Assembly: GCA_938033695.1 (NCBI GenBank)
Contig: CALHKE010000003.1
Span: forward strand, 1-64,000
Direction: 5' to 3'
From: an uncultured Candidatus Saccharibacteria bacterium
GTDB lineage: Bacteria; Patescibacteriota; Saccharimonadia; Saccharimonadales; Saccharimonadaceae
DNA: 64,000 nucleotides
Shown here: positions 18,189-25,361 of the stretch, in pieces
Layout of the letters: every line of letters begins with the position of its first letter
How positions within the stretch are numbered: the first letter of the stretch is position 1
Notes under the pieces: generated by a model
The model's database searches: none
What the model saw: only the letters and a program-made list of their open reading frames with translations
What the model was told of the DNA's origin: nothing
Position numbers and translations under genes: made by a program

Positions 18189-19646
18189 ATGTCAAATCAT
18201 CGTCGTGTTGAGTTATTTACCGCTAATCTTTTTGCCATTACCATTTCTTTTTTAATTACCTACTTTTATCGCTTCGGCTGGGAGCCTAACGATATCGCCT
18301 TTTATAACATTCGCACCGTCTCTATTTATCTCTATCTTCTTCTTTCATATCTAATTGTTTTTACTTTCTATCACAGTAATCCTGACACTAAAAAACGTGG
18401 TATTCTTCGCCATGCTAAATCCGCTCTCCTCACTAATCTATTTATGGCCATTATTTTTTCCGCCATTGTTTACCTTTCTCATACGAGCAATAGTATTCCA
18501 CGTCTCTTTTTCGGCACATTTTTTTCAGTTAATTTCATAGTTTCCTTTATTACGCTTTATCTAATTCATTTCCTAAAACGCGAATATCTTGGACATCATA
18601 CCAAAAAGACTGTAATTTTTACTGATAGTTGCAACCTTCGTAATGTAATTAGTAAAATCCAAAAACTTGACGCTGAAGATTGTGAAATTATTGGTATTAG
18701 TTCACTCTCTGGTAAATGTAAAGATCTTTTTTATAAATTAAAACCCATCACCAAAAATAAACTTACCCCTGAAGCTATTACTAATCCAGCCGAAGCTTAC
18801 GATTTAAAAGAGCTCACCACCCCGGCCATTGAATATCTCAAACGTCATCAGGTCGACTTTGTAATTTTTAGTGTTGCTCATACTGATCGCGAAAAGATCC
18901 GCAAATTAATCGAACTAGTTAGTAAAATGGGGATCGATTCACTAATCACAATCGATAGTTTTGCGATTGAAACCCTTGAAACTAAACTCGAAGACTTCGG
19001 CACCTCCAGCGTAATTCGCCTTTCACCTCGTATCTTTACCGATGGGGAATTAATCGTCAAACGCCTCATGGATATTCTTGGTGCCTTAGTCGGATGTCTG
19101 ATTTGTATTCTATTTGGTATTATTGTCGCACCATTGATTTATCTAGAAGATCCAGGACCTATTATCTTCAAACAAAAACGCGTTGGCCGTAATGGTAAAT
19201 TCTTCAACATTTATAAATTCCGCTCCATGTATCAAAATGCCGAAGAACGCCTCAAGGATTTGCAAGAGCAAAATGAAATGCAAGGTTTTATGTTTAAGAT
19301 GAAGAATGATCCACGCATTACTAAAATCGGTAAGATTCTTCGCAAAACCAGCATCGACGAATTACCTCAATTCTTTAACGTACTCGGAGGCAGCATGTCG
19401 CTCGTTGGTACTCGTCCACCAACAGTGAACGAATATAATCAGTATGCCGCCCACCATAAACGTCGTATTAGTATCAAACCTGGCATTACTGGACTCTGGC
19501 AAGTTTCCGGCCGCAGTGAAATTACCGACTTTGAGAAAATCGTCCGTCTCGATTGTTACTATATTGATCACTGGAGCATCACCTACGATATTAAAATTCT
19601 CATCAAAACTGTCGCTGCCGTTTTCACTGGCAAGGGAAGCGAATAA
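18189..19646 (+). CDS. Polyprenyl-phosphate sugar-1-phosphate transferase (WbaP/CpsE-type)
   Basis: It starts a surface glycan by moving a sugar-1-phosphate from a nucleotide sugar onto undecaprenyl phosphate at the inner face of the membrane. The 485 residues show about four N-terminal helices (to about residue 130), a Rossmann-like middle part and, after a helix near 297-320, the bacterial sugar transferase domain. That domain has DPGPIIFKQKRVGRNG, FNIYKFRSMY, KTSIDELPQFFNVLGG, SLVGTRPP and the closing GITGLWQVSGRS. The full-length architecture is that of exopolysaccharide glycosylphosphotransferases. A terminator begins at its stop codon, so the glycan pathway continues elsewhere, perhaps with the 53-64 kb genes. 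The sugar used is unknown. Confidence 0.92.
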   Translation: MSNHRRVELFTANLFAITISFLITYFYRFGWEPNDIAFYNIRTVSIYLYLLLSYLIVFTFYHSNPDTKKRGILRHAKSALLTNLFMAIIFSAIVYLSHTSNSIPRLFFGTFFSVNFIVSFITLYLIHFLKREYLGHHTKKTVIFTDSCNLRNVISKIQKLDAEDCEIIGISSLSGKCKDLFYKLKPITKNKLTPEAITNPAEAYDLKELTTPAIEYLKRHQVDFVIFSVAHTDREKIRKLIELVSKMGIDSLITIDSFAIETLETKLEDFGTSSVIRLSPRIFTDGELIVKRLMDILGALVGCLICILFGIIVAPLIYLEDPGPIIFKQKRVGRNGKFFNIYKFRSMYQNAEERLKDLQEQNEMQGFMFKMKNDPRITKIGKILRKTSIDELPQFFNVLGGSMSLVGTRPPTVNEYNQYAAHHKRRISIKPGITGLWQVSGRSEITDFEKIVRLDCYYIDHWSITYDIKILIKTVAAVFTGKGSE

Positions 19647-19676
19647 AAAATAAGGATCTACATGATCCTTATTTTT
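19646..19676 (+). terminator. Terminator of the sugar transferase
   Basis: A 13-bp perfect stem (AAAAATAAGGATC/GATCCTTATTTTT) with a 5-base loop starts at the last base of the stop codon. Confidence 0.88.
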
Positions 19677-19715
19677 AACTTAAAAAGCTAAAAAGACTCT
19701 TTAGAATCTTATTTG

Positions 19716-19749
19716 GTTCCGACATTTATGGCGGAAGCGAGAGGATTCG
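19716..19749 (-). repeat. Duplicated 3' end of tRNA-Ser(CGA)
   Basis: These 34 bases are identical to 19925-19958, which cover the last 22 bases of the intact tRNA-Ser(CGA) (T-loop to CCA) plus 12 bases beyond it. The homology stops inside the T-loop. A decayed copy of the tRNA's terminator hairpin also precedes it (about 19690-19712). The pattern resembles an attachment-site duplication. Confidence 0.8.
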
Positions 19750-19797
19750 ACTTTTGCTTCGCAAAAGCCTTCCGTTCCTCCTCACTCGGAAAATTTG

Positions 19798-19858
19798 GAT
19801 TCGCCTTCAAGGAGGAGTTCGCAAAAGTGCTTGCATTTTTGAGACGACGACGCAGAAG
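19798..19858. repeat. tRNA-linked 61-bp repeat, copy A
   Basis: It differs from copy C (21029-21089) at one of 61 bases. The middle forms a 9-bp hairpin (CAAAAGTGC with GCATTTTTG, one G-T pair) and the end contains GAGACGACGACGCAGAAGA. It lies between the tRNA-Ser(CGA) 3' fragment and the intact gene. The 48 bases before it contain a small hairpin (CTTTTGC/GCAAAAG). Confidence 0.85.
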
Positions 19859-19870
19859 ATCGAGAATCCT

Positions 19871-19920
19871 CCTTTTTAAGTTTCAACTTAAAAAGATAAA
19901 AAGACTCTATAGAGTCTTTT
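19871..19920 (-). terminator. Double-hairpin terminator of tRNA-Ser(CGA)
   Basis: Two adjacent perfect hairpins: 19871-19894 (CTTTTTAAGTT/AACTTAAAAAG) and 19897-19920 (AAAAAGACTC and its complement). On the minus strand they follow the tRNA 3' end. The same two-hairpin design recurs at 20942-20994 and 21099-21141. Confidence 0.75.
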
Positions 19921-19936
19921 TCGATTCCGACATTTA

Positions 19937-20024
19937 TGGCGGAAGCGAGAGGATTCGAACCTCCGAGACCTTTCGGCCCACACGATTTCGAGTCGTGCGC
20001 CTTCAACCACTCGGCCACGCTTCC
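19937..20024 (-). tRNA. tRNA-Ser(CGA)
   Basis: A complete class II tRNA on the minus strand with acceptor GGAAGCG/CGCTTCC and encoded CCA (19937-19939). The anticodon stem CACGA/TCGTG encloses CTCGAAA, giving anticodon CGA for codon UCG. A long variable arm is present. Its 3' end is duplicated about 210 bases downstream (19716-19749). Confidence 0.95.
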
Positions 20025-20162
20025 ACCTCTTATTTTAACAAAAATTACTCTTAACTACAACAGATTAAGGACCAACAAAAAATTCCATCATTATTATTCA
20101 ATTCATTTTTTACTTAAAAAGCTTATTCATAAAAACTTTACTGCGTCAAAATATTTCACACA

Positions 20163-20194
20163 AAAAAATCAGCTCCGAAAGGGAACTGATTTTC
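20163..20194 (-). terminator. Terminator of tRNA-Arg
   Basis: AAAATCAG pairs with CTGATTTT and the stem is extended by a CC/GG pair around a GAAA loop. A T run follows on the minus strand, directly after the tRNA-Arg 3' end. Confidence 0.75.
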
Positions 20195-20207
20195 TCATAA
20201 TTTCATT

Positions 20208-20284
20208 TGGTACACCCGACAGGATTCGAACCTACGACCTTTTGCTCCGCAAGCAAACGCTCTATCCAGCTGAGCTACGGGTGC
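20208..20284 (-). tRNA. tRNA-Arg(GCG)
   Basis: A 77-base minus-strand tRNA with encoded CCA (20208-20210). Stem TTTGC/GCAAA encloses loop TTGCGGA, so the anticodon is GCG and the codon CGC. Most bacteria read CGN with ACG (inosine) instead. The first acceptor pair is G-U (GCACCCG with CGGGTGT). Confidence 0.9.
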
Positions 20285-20402
20285 ATGTGTGAATACCACA
20301 TAAAGTAATATTCACCTAGAAATTAAATGAGCATCGTATTACTACGACACTCATATTATAACATATTTTCTTTTTGATTTGTACCCCTGAAATTTAGATT
20401 TT

Positions 20403-20864
20403 TTAAATACGCAGTCTTTTTACAATTTTATCTAATAAATCCAACTCCACTGGCTCCATTGGTAATTTCGCCCCAAACATATCGACAATCCCTTCACCCT
20501 TATTCTCCGGGAAGTAAATCGTCACCGCGGGCGATAAGCGCTTTCTCGGTGTCAAAACAATCGCAAAATGTACATCATCTTGTAAAATACCGAACGATTT
20601 AAATTCAGAAAACGCATAAAACTTGTCACCTTCCGTAAAACCCTTATCGGTTAAAGTGTAGGAAATTTTTCTGGCTGGTCTCACCGCTAGAATCAACAAC
20701 GTCAAAGCCGACACAATCACTAAAGCCAAAAAAGTCCACCACTGTAAATAAAAAGAGAGTAGGCTAAATACTAAGGTTATAGAAATTAATCCCACATACC
20801 ACCCCGCACCATTATTATGTGAAATATATTCTTCACCTTCCCACTTTACAATTTTTTCGTCCAT
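20403..20864 (-). CDS. Two-helix membrane protein with soluble C-terminal domain, unknown
   Basis: A 153-residue protein that I cannot name. After a polar start (DEKIVKWEGEEYI), a helical hairpin spans about residues 23-61 (GLISITLVFSLLSFYL, FLALVIVSALTLLILAV). The remaining 90 residues form a beta-rich domain (KISYTLTDKGFTEGD, FYAFSEFKSFGI, LTPRKRLSPAVTIYFP), compatible with a bacterial PH-like fold; that is inference. The ATG follows AAGGTG on the minus strand. It sits alone between tRNA genes. Confidence 0.75.
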   Translation of the reverse strand: MDEKIVKWEGEEYISHNNGAGWYVGLISITLVFSLLSFYLQWWTFLALVIVSALTLLILAVRPARKISYTLTDKGFTEGDKFYAFSEFKSFGILQDDVHFAIVLTPRKRLSPAVTIYFPENKGEGIVDMFGAKLPMEPVELDLLDKIVKRLRI

Positions 20865-20906
20865 ATTAGCACCTTTTAACTATTAACATTATAACATAAT
20901 AATATT

Positions 20907-20994
20907 TTTTTGAGACGACGACGCAGAAGACAGAGAATCACATTATTCTAAAAAGAATTTTTAGAATAATAAAAGACCCTTTCAAGGATCTTTT
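20907..20994. repeat. tRNA-linked repeat, partial copy B with its two hairpins
   Basis: Bases 20907-20930 match the last 24 bases of the 61-bp repeat (TTTTTGAGACGACGACGCAG and on). As after copies A and C, GAATC follows, then two hairpins: 20942-20970 (perfect 13-bp stem) and 20971-20994 (AAAAGACCC/GGATCTTTT). Confidence 0.75.
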
Positions 20995-21012
20995 CCAATC
21001 GACGTCATGTAA

Positions 21013-21033
21013 TGGCGGAGAGTGGGAGATTCG
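21013..21033 (-). repeat. Duplicated 3' end of tRNA-Ser(GCU)
   Basis: These 21 bases are identical to the last 21 bases of the intact tRNA-Ser(GCU) (21158-21178), from T-loop to CCA. The fragment runs directly into copy C of the 61-bp repeat at the T-loop, the same breakpoint as for tRNA-Ser(CGA). Confidence 0.8.
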
Positions 21034-21089
21034 CCTTCAAGGAGGAGTTCGAAAAAGTGCTTGCATTTTTGAGACGACGACGCAGAAGA
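21029..21089. repeat. tRNA-linked 61-bp repeat, copy C
   Basis: Sixty of 61 bases match copy A. The first five bases overlap the T-loop part of the tRNA fragment. The central hairpin (AAAAAGTGC with GCATTTTT) is kept. Confidence 0.85.
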
Positions 21090-21098
21090 CAGGGAATC

Positions 21099-21141
21099 TT
21101 TTTTAAGATTTATCTTAAAAAATAGACTCTTTAGAGTCTAT
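21099..21141 (-). terminator. Double-hairpin terminator of tRNA-Ser(GCU)
   Basis: Hairpins at 21099-21122 (TTTTTTAAGAT/ATCTTAAAAAA) and 21122-21141 (ATAGACTC/GAGTCTAT) follow the tRNA 3' end on the minus strand. Confidence 0.75.
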
Positions 21142-21157
21142 TACGATCCGACATTTA

Positions 21158-21250
21158 TGGCGGAGAGTGGGAGATTCGAACTCCCGCTGCAGGTCTCCCC
21201 ACACTAGCGATTTAGCAAACCGCCCCCTTCAGCCACTTGGGTAACTCTCC
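21158..21250 (-). tRNA. tRNA-Ser(GCU)
   Basis: A complete class II tRNA on the minus strand with acceptor GGAGAGT/ACTCTCC and encoded CCA (21158-21160). Stem GCGGT/ATCGC encloses TTGCTAA, giving anticodon GCU for AGC and AGU. The variable arm is long. Confidence 0.95.
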
Positions 21251-21380
21251 GTCTACCTCTATCTTATCATAAATTCACCACATCTCTAATAGTTTTTCCA
21301 AATATTCCTCAAATATCTCTACTATTAAAATTTTTTACCCCATCTACGCAACACCTTGTAAGGTAAATTCAGGCGATTCG

Positions 21381-21408
21381 TTGCTTTTTCGCACATCTGT
21401 GTTAAAAT
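21381..21408 (+). promoter_or_regulatory. Promoter of the first pilin gene
   Basis: TTGCTT is followed after 16 bases by TAAAAT, which is preceded by TGT (extended -10). The leader is about 30 bases and has no clear Shine-Dalgarno. Confidence 0.45.
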
Positions 21409-21444
21409 AATATTGTCGAATTTAACCGCGAGATTCTATATTTC

Positions 21445-21837
21445 ATGAAAAAAATTACCAAAATTATTACACAAACTTTTACTGGTCTTGGCGCCTTTGC
21501 CTGCCTTTTTTCGAGCCGTCTTCTAGCTTCTGCTACTAGCGTCCAAGAAGGTGCGAATGCTGCCCGTGCTGATGGTATGCCTACTGAACTCATTGGCGAT
21601 AATGGTGTTTTTAGCCGCATCACTAATACCGTCTTACTCATTGTCGGCCTCATCTCGGTCATTATGCTGGTTTACGGTGGCCTTCGCTATATTCTCTCTG
21701 GTGGTGATTCTAAAAAGGTTACAGACGCCAAAAACACCATCCTTTATGCCATTATCGGTCTCATTATCTCAATGCTCGCTTACGCCATCGTTCATTTCGT
21801 CCTCAACTCCGTAATCGGTGTCGGTACCACCAACTAA
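21445..21837 (+). CDS. VirB2/TrbC-like pilin paralogue 1
   Basis: A 130-residue pilin-like subunit. The N-terminal signal segment (to about residue 30, ending ASA) is followed by two helices at about 58-80 and 95-120 with the cytoplasmic loop SGGDSKKVTDAKNTI between them. This loop (G-D-x-x-K, then K) is shared by all seven paralogues in 21.4-26.2 kb. VirB2-type pilins polymerise into T4SS pili. This copy is on the plus strand, apart from the other six, and meets comF tail to tail with no gap. Confidence 0.8.
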   Translation: MKKITKIITQTFTGLGAFACLFSSRLLASATSVQEGANAARADGMPTELIGDNGVFSRITNTVLLIVGLISVIMLVYGGLRYILSGGDSKKVTDAKNTILYAIIGLIISMLAYAIVHFVLNSVIGVGTTN

Positions 21838-22692
21838 TTAACGTTCTTTCATTAATACTGCAGCCCATACAAGGTTAGCCTGCAGTATTTTTTTCGCTGC
21901 CGCAAGGGAAGCACCCGTCGTCGTCACATCGTCCACCAATATATAGAGCGTCTTATTCTCAATTTCTACCCCTTCCCGAATTCCGTATGCTTTTTCCGCC
22001 TGCTTCACACGTTCTTTCTTTTCTTTACCCACCTGCACCGTCTTATTTTTTCTAACTAAAAGACTTTGATATTCCACACTTATTCCAAAATCGTCTAATC
22101 TTTTCTGTAAAAAATTCTCCAGCTCAAAACATAATCTTAAAGTATGATCGAACCCTCTCTCCCGAATATGTTTTCGAATCGTCGGCAAGGGAACTAAAAC
22201 AATTTTTCGAATTTCTTGTATCTCGACATCCATCATTCTTGATACCTCAACCGGTACATCACCCGACTTACCACTCGTCCTATCATCAAGCTTCATTCTC
22301 TCAACTTCACTCGATCTATCATCAAGCCTTATTCTCTCAACTTCGCTCGACCTGTTATCAAGCTTCATTCTCTTTACTTCACCAAAAATTACCTCTCCCA
22401 ATTTATCCGCCAAAAAGTCTCCATAATCTCGCCTCCCCTTATATTTGAAATCTCGCACCATCCTCTCAAACCACCCCTCTTTCAGTCCCGCTACCAATAA
22501 TTTTTCAAACCCATACATATCATTCATTACATAGCCCGGATTGATTATGCTTATATATTTTTTACAACGCTCACAAAAAATCCCGCCTTCTCTCTGGCAT
22601 CGCACACATCTGTTTGGCAAAACCATATCTAAAATAAATTTTTCTATTGTAATTTTTACACGATAAAGCTGTTTACTCTTGATTTTTACCAT
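21838..22692 (-). CDS. comF: ComF-family phosphoribosyltransferase-like competence protein
   Basis: ComF proteins are cytoplasmic and needed for DNA uptake in naturally competent bacteria. A zinc-finger-like segment near the N-terminus (CVRCQREGGIFCERC) and a C-terminal phosphoribosyltransferase signature (YILVDDVTTTGASLAAAKK) identify it. I chose the ATG at 22692 (MVKIKSK). A TTG at 22719 in the same frame would add nine residues but overlaps the hsp20 promoter. A 12-residue unit (RMKLDDRSSEVE-like) is repeated three times between the two domains and is unusual for the family. It is located inside the pilin cluster. Confidence 0.88.
   Translation of the reverse strand: MVKIKSKQLYRVKITIEKFILDMVLPNRCVRCQREGGIFCERCKKYISIINPGYVMNDMYGFEKLLVAGLKEGWFERMVRDFKYKGRRDYGDFLADKLGEVIFGEVKRMKLDNRSSEVERIRLDDRSSEVERMKLDDRTSGKSGDVPVEVSRMMDVEIQEIRKIVLVPLPTIRKHIRERGFDHTLRLCFELENFLQKRLDDFGISVEYQSLLVRKNKTVQVGKEKKERVKQAEKAYGIREGVEIENKTLYILVDDVTTTGASLAAAKKILQANLVWAAVLMKER
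22282..22380. repeat. 36-bp tandem repeat inside comF
   Basis: Units start at 22282, 22318 and 22354, the last slightly shortened, and encode three copies of a charged 12-residue motif (K/R-L-D-D/N-R-S-S-E-V-E-R). The period keeps the reading frame. Confidence 0.85.
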
Positions 22693-22707
22693 AACCACTC
22701 TTATAAT
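22679..22707 (+). promoter_or_regulatory. Consensus promoter of hsp20
   Basis: TTGATT and TATAAT are separated by 17 bases. The promoter overlaps the start of the divergent comF gene. The leader of about 30 bases carries GGAGG (22730-22734). No CIRCE-type inverted repeat is seen. Confidence 0.75.
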
Positions 22708-22744
22708 AGTTAAGAACAATAGTTAATGTGGAGGAATACAAGCA

Positions 22745-23242
22745 ATGGCTCGTACTAATGACGAAGACATGCTTATGGAAGATGAACTCGCGGCCGCTTT
22801 TCTGGATAATGATGGCCTAGACTCTGAACCAGTTTCAGCTCTAGAAGAACAACCGAGTCCACTTCCAGCAGAAGAAGATCCAGAGGCGTGGGAAGAAGAA
22901 CCTGGTGATTTTCCAGGACAATTAGCAGTGGATGTATATGAAACTGCCGACAAGTTAGTTGTCAAAGCTCGCACCGCAGGCATCTCCAAAGGGGACCTCG
23001 ATGTTACCATTTCTGACAATATCTTAACCATCTCCGGCGTCCTTAGCGGCGGCGAAGATGAACAAACCACTCGTTGGCACATCCAAGAGTGTTATTGGGG
23101 AGAATTTTCTCGTACTATCGCTCTTCCAGTCCAAGTACGCGAGGACGAAGGTAGCGTAAAAGCAGAATTAAAAGACGGCGTGCTCACCATTTCTTTTGAA
23201 AAAGAAAAGACCGAAGCACCTATCCGCATCCCAATCGCATAA
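22745..23242 (+). CDS. Hsp20/alpha-crystallin small heat-shock protein
   Basis: An ATP-independent holdase of 165 residues. The first 60 residues are acidic and probably disordered. The alpha-crystallin domain runs from about 60 to 155 (LAVDVYETADKLVVKARTAG, VTISDNILTISG, then EFSRTIALP and LKDGVLTISFEK), and the C-terminal anchoring motif is IRIPIA (I-x-I/V). It has its own consensus promoter, a GGAGG site and a terminator, so it is independently controlled although it lies within the pilin region. Confidence 0.95.
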   Translation: MARTNDEDMLMEDELAAAFLDNDGLDSEPVSALEEQPSPLPAEEDPEAWEEEPGDFPGQLAVDVYETADKLVVKARTAGISKGDLDVTISDNILTISGVLSGGEDEQTTRWHIQECYWGEFSRTIALPVQVREDEGSVKAELKDGVLTISFEKEKTEAPIRIPIA

Positions 23243-23259
23243 CTCATTGTCTAAAAATA

Positions 23260-23287
23260 AATATACCGTGAATTCGGTATATTTTTT
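23260..23287 (+). terminator. Terminator of hsp20
   Basis: The perfect stem AATATACCG/CGGTATATT with a 6-base loop is followed by a T run, 17 bases after the stop. Confidence 0.85.
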
Positions 23288-23400
23288 CGAATTCACTAAT
23301 TTCACTATATGCCGTTTCTCAAATACCGCAAGCATGAGGGAATTAAATATCAATTAAATCTAGCCAAAAATCTAAACTCAAAAATCACCAGACTATTAAA

Positions 23401-23427
23401 AAAAGACCTCTATTATAGAGGTCTTTT
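23401..23427 (-). terminator. Terminator at the end of the minus-strand pilin array
   Basis: A 12-bp perfect stem (AAAAGACCTCTA/TAGAGGTCTTTT) with a 3-base loop lies 14 bases after the stop of the last pilin gene. Confidence 0.85.
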
Positions 23428-23440
23428 CTAGGAATTTATC

Positions 23441-23848
23441 TTAAATTTTTATTCCACTATTCATTACGAAGTTTACGATTGCGTAAGCCAGCATCACTAA
23501 GATTACACCGATAATCGAATAGGTAACTACATCTTTTCCGCGTTTGATTTTGGCCGGATCACCTTGTGCGGTGAGTAACATAAATCCACCATAGATTATC
23601 ATACCAACCGCCAGAAAACCCATCACTGAAGCAAACACATTAATCAACATGCTTACATTCGACATTAGTGATTTATCGCCTTCAGTTTTTTCTACATTAC
23701 ACTCCGAAAGTGCCGATACCGATTCACCCACACGTACCGTTTTTTCTGGACAAGTAAAAGCAGAAACTGGTTTCACTAAACTGGCAAACACCAGACAAGT
23801 GATAAACAGTAGGGAATAGATGATATTTCTTAAACTATTTTTAATCAT
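23441..23848 (-). CDS. VirB2/TrbC-like pilin paralogue 2
   Basis: 135 residues: signal segment to about residue 30, a short periplasmic-side stretch with two cysteines (TCPEK, SECNVEK), then two helices around the conserved loop LTAQGDPAKIKRGKD. It is the last gene of the minus-strand array. Its start overlaps the stop of the preceding pilin gene by four bases, so the two are translationally coupled. Confidence 0.82.
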   Translation of the reverse strand: MIKNSLRNIIYSLLFITCLVFASLVKPVSAFTCPEKTVRVGESVSALSECNVEKTEGDKSLMSNVSMLINVFASVMGFLAVGMIIYGGFMLLTAQGDPAKIKRGKDVVTYSIIGVILVMLAYAIVNFVMNSGIKI

Positions 23849-24354
23849 GGCGCTGTAGTTGTGGTAGTACTATTTTGTGCTGCTGGCGCACTCATCGTAG
23901 TACTTAAGACAAAGTTAATAATCGACCAAGATAATAATGCAATTATCAAACCGATAATACCCCAAGTAATTGAATCCTTACCCTTCTTAATCTTACCCGG
24001 ATCACCCTGAGCAGTCAGAAAGAGGAAACCACCATAGATTACCACTGCAACTGCAACTACACCGAGCACACCAATTACCACATTAATGATTTTATTCGTA
24101 TCATTAATGAGGTCATCACCCTTATGCGCAGGGTCAATATTACATGCTGCAATATTTGCTGCACCTGGATTTTTCGATCCCGGAGGACAAATACCACTAG
24201 ACCCACCAGAACCGGAGTCACTAGAACTACCTGCACTAGCACCACCTGCCGCTGGTTTTGGTGTCTTCGCAAATACCGAGCCGCTTAAAGCTCCACCCGC
24301 GAATAATCCAGCTAACATAAATACGGCTAGAAAATTTTTAAAACTTTTTTTCAT
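23845..24354 (-). CDS. VirB2/TrbC-like pilin paralogue 3
   Basis: 169 residues. A signal segment is followed by a Gly/Ser-rich linker (about 32-55), a stretch with two cysteines (ICPPGSKNP, AACNIDP) and the two-helix pilin core with loop LTAQGDPGKIKKGKDSI. The C-terminus is a Thr-rich tail (TTTTTAP). The Gly/Ser and Thr extensions set it apart from its neighbours and may be surface-exposed. It is coupled to the next gene by a four-base overlap. Confidence 0.82.
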   Translation of the reverse strand: MKKSFKNFLAVFMLAGLFAGGALSGSVFAKTPKPAAGGASAGSSSDSGSGGSSGICPPGSKNPGAANIAACNIDPAHKGDDLINDTNKIINVVIGVLGVVAVAVVIYGGFLFLTAQGDPGKIKKGKDSITWGIIGLIIALLSWSIINFVLSTTMSAPAAQNSTTTTTAP

Positions 24355-24382
24355 TTACTCTTTTCTCTAAAATTAAATCTTA

Positions 24383-24406
24383 AAAATACCCCCTTAGGGG
24401 TATTTT
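24383..24406 (-). terminator. Terminator between pilin paralogues 4 and 3
   Basis: The perfect stem AAAATACCCC/GGGGTATTTT with a short loop, A/T-flanked, lies directly after the stop at 24412. It may attenuate read-through so that downstream pilins are made in smaller amounts. Confidence 0.75.
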
Positions 24407-24411
24407 ATTAA

Positions 24412-24816
24412 TTAACCCTTAAAAACGTTAGCAAGCACGAAGTTCACGATTGCGTAAGCAAGCATAGAAACCACAAGACCAATAATTCCGTAGAGAATAG
24501 TATCCTTAGCTTTCTTCACCTTACCTGGATCGCCCGCAGAAGTCGTATACTGCACACCACCGAAGATAATGAAAGCCACAGCCACAAAACCAATCACACC
24601 AATCACCACGTTAATAATAGTGTTAGCTTGTGCCATTAAATCATTCTGATTTGAACTACCTTTTAAACCACCACATTCAGTTAAGCTATTTCCAGTAGCA
24701 TCTTTACCATCAGGACACTTCACCTTACCAGCAAAAGTATTGACGGAGTTACCTAGAACTGCCACTACGCTCGTGCCACCCATTGCCAAAGCTTTTAGTT
24801 TATTCGAAATTTTCAT
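24412..24816 (-). CDS. VirB2/TrbC-like pilin paralogue 4
   Basis: 134 residues with signal segment (KALAMGGTSVVAVLGNSVNT), a short loop with two cysteines (VKCPDGKD, LTECGG) and two helices flanking TSAGDPGKVKKAKDTI. It is a compact member close to the array consensus. A strong terminator follows directly, which suggests it may be the most abundantly transcribed subunit; that is inference. Confidence 0.82.
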   Translation of the reverse strand: MKISNKLKALAMGGTSVVAVLGNSVNTFAGKVKCPDGKDATGNSLTECGGLKGSSNQNDLMAQANTIINVVIGVIGFVAVAFIIFGGVQYTTSAGDPGKVKKAKDTILYGIIGLVVSMLAYAIVNFVLANVFKG

Positions 24817-24900
24817 ATTATTCCTTTAATATTAATTTACCAAAATTATAACATATCTTCTAGAAAAACAGAAACATTTCTCTCTGGAATCAATCTGTAA

Positions 24901-25323
24901 TTATTTCAGATTTCTCGTCACAAACAGCACAATGCCGTAAGCCAAGAAAGCCACCACTAATGCCACCACGGCATAGACCACCATATCTTTACCGCGCTTA
25001 ATTTTCGCTGGATCAGATTGGGCGGTAATATAAGTGAAACCACCGTAAATAATCGAAAATACCGCGAGCATCCCGACTAGTGAAATCACTACATTCACCC
25101 CACTCTGTACAATTTCTACTACATCTTTATTTTTCCCGGTAGGCTCATCACAGCCCGCGATTTTTTTCATATCTTCATCTTCAATATCATCGCAGACCCC
25201 ATAAAAATTTTCATGCGATGATTCCGCATATACATGACTAGAAAATACTAAGCTAAATAAAAATCCGAAGCACCCCACAAAGAGCATTAAACTCGTCACT
25301 ATTTTTTTCATACCTTGCTTCAT
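24901..25323 (-). CDS. VirB2/TrbC-like pilin paralogue 5
   Basis: 140 residues with a signal segment (LMLFVGCFGFLFSLVFSSHV), a stretch with two cysteines (GVCDDIED, AGCDEPTGK) and two helices around ITAQSDPAKIKRGKDMV. The ATG follows AGGAATC. The spacing of one cysteine pair before the first core helix matches paralogues 2-4, which suggests a shared disulfide. Confidence 0.82.
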   Translation of the reverse strand: MKQGMKKIVTSLMLFVGCFGFLFSLVFSSHVYAESSHENFYGVCDDIEDEDMKKIAGCDEPTGKNKDVVEIVQSGVNVVISLVGMLAVFSIIYGGFTYITAQSDPAKIKRGKDMVVYAVVALVVAFLAYGIVLFVTRNLK

Positions 25324-25361
25324 CTTTGATTCCTATTCTTAACTAATTTACTTATATTTAA

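Noticed and set aside
19782..20018. A 78-codon frame on the minus strand across tRNA-Ser(CGA) and the 61-bp repeat.
   Set aside because: It reads straight through the complete tRNA and its terminator hairpins, so it is a chance frame over RNA and repeat DNA.
19713..20292. Plus-strand frames of 113 and 118 codons over the tRNA patch.
   Set aside because: They are antisense to tRNA-Ser(CGA) and tRNA-Arg, cross terminators, and have no ribosome-binding site.
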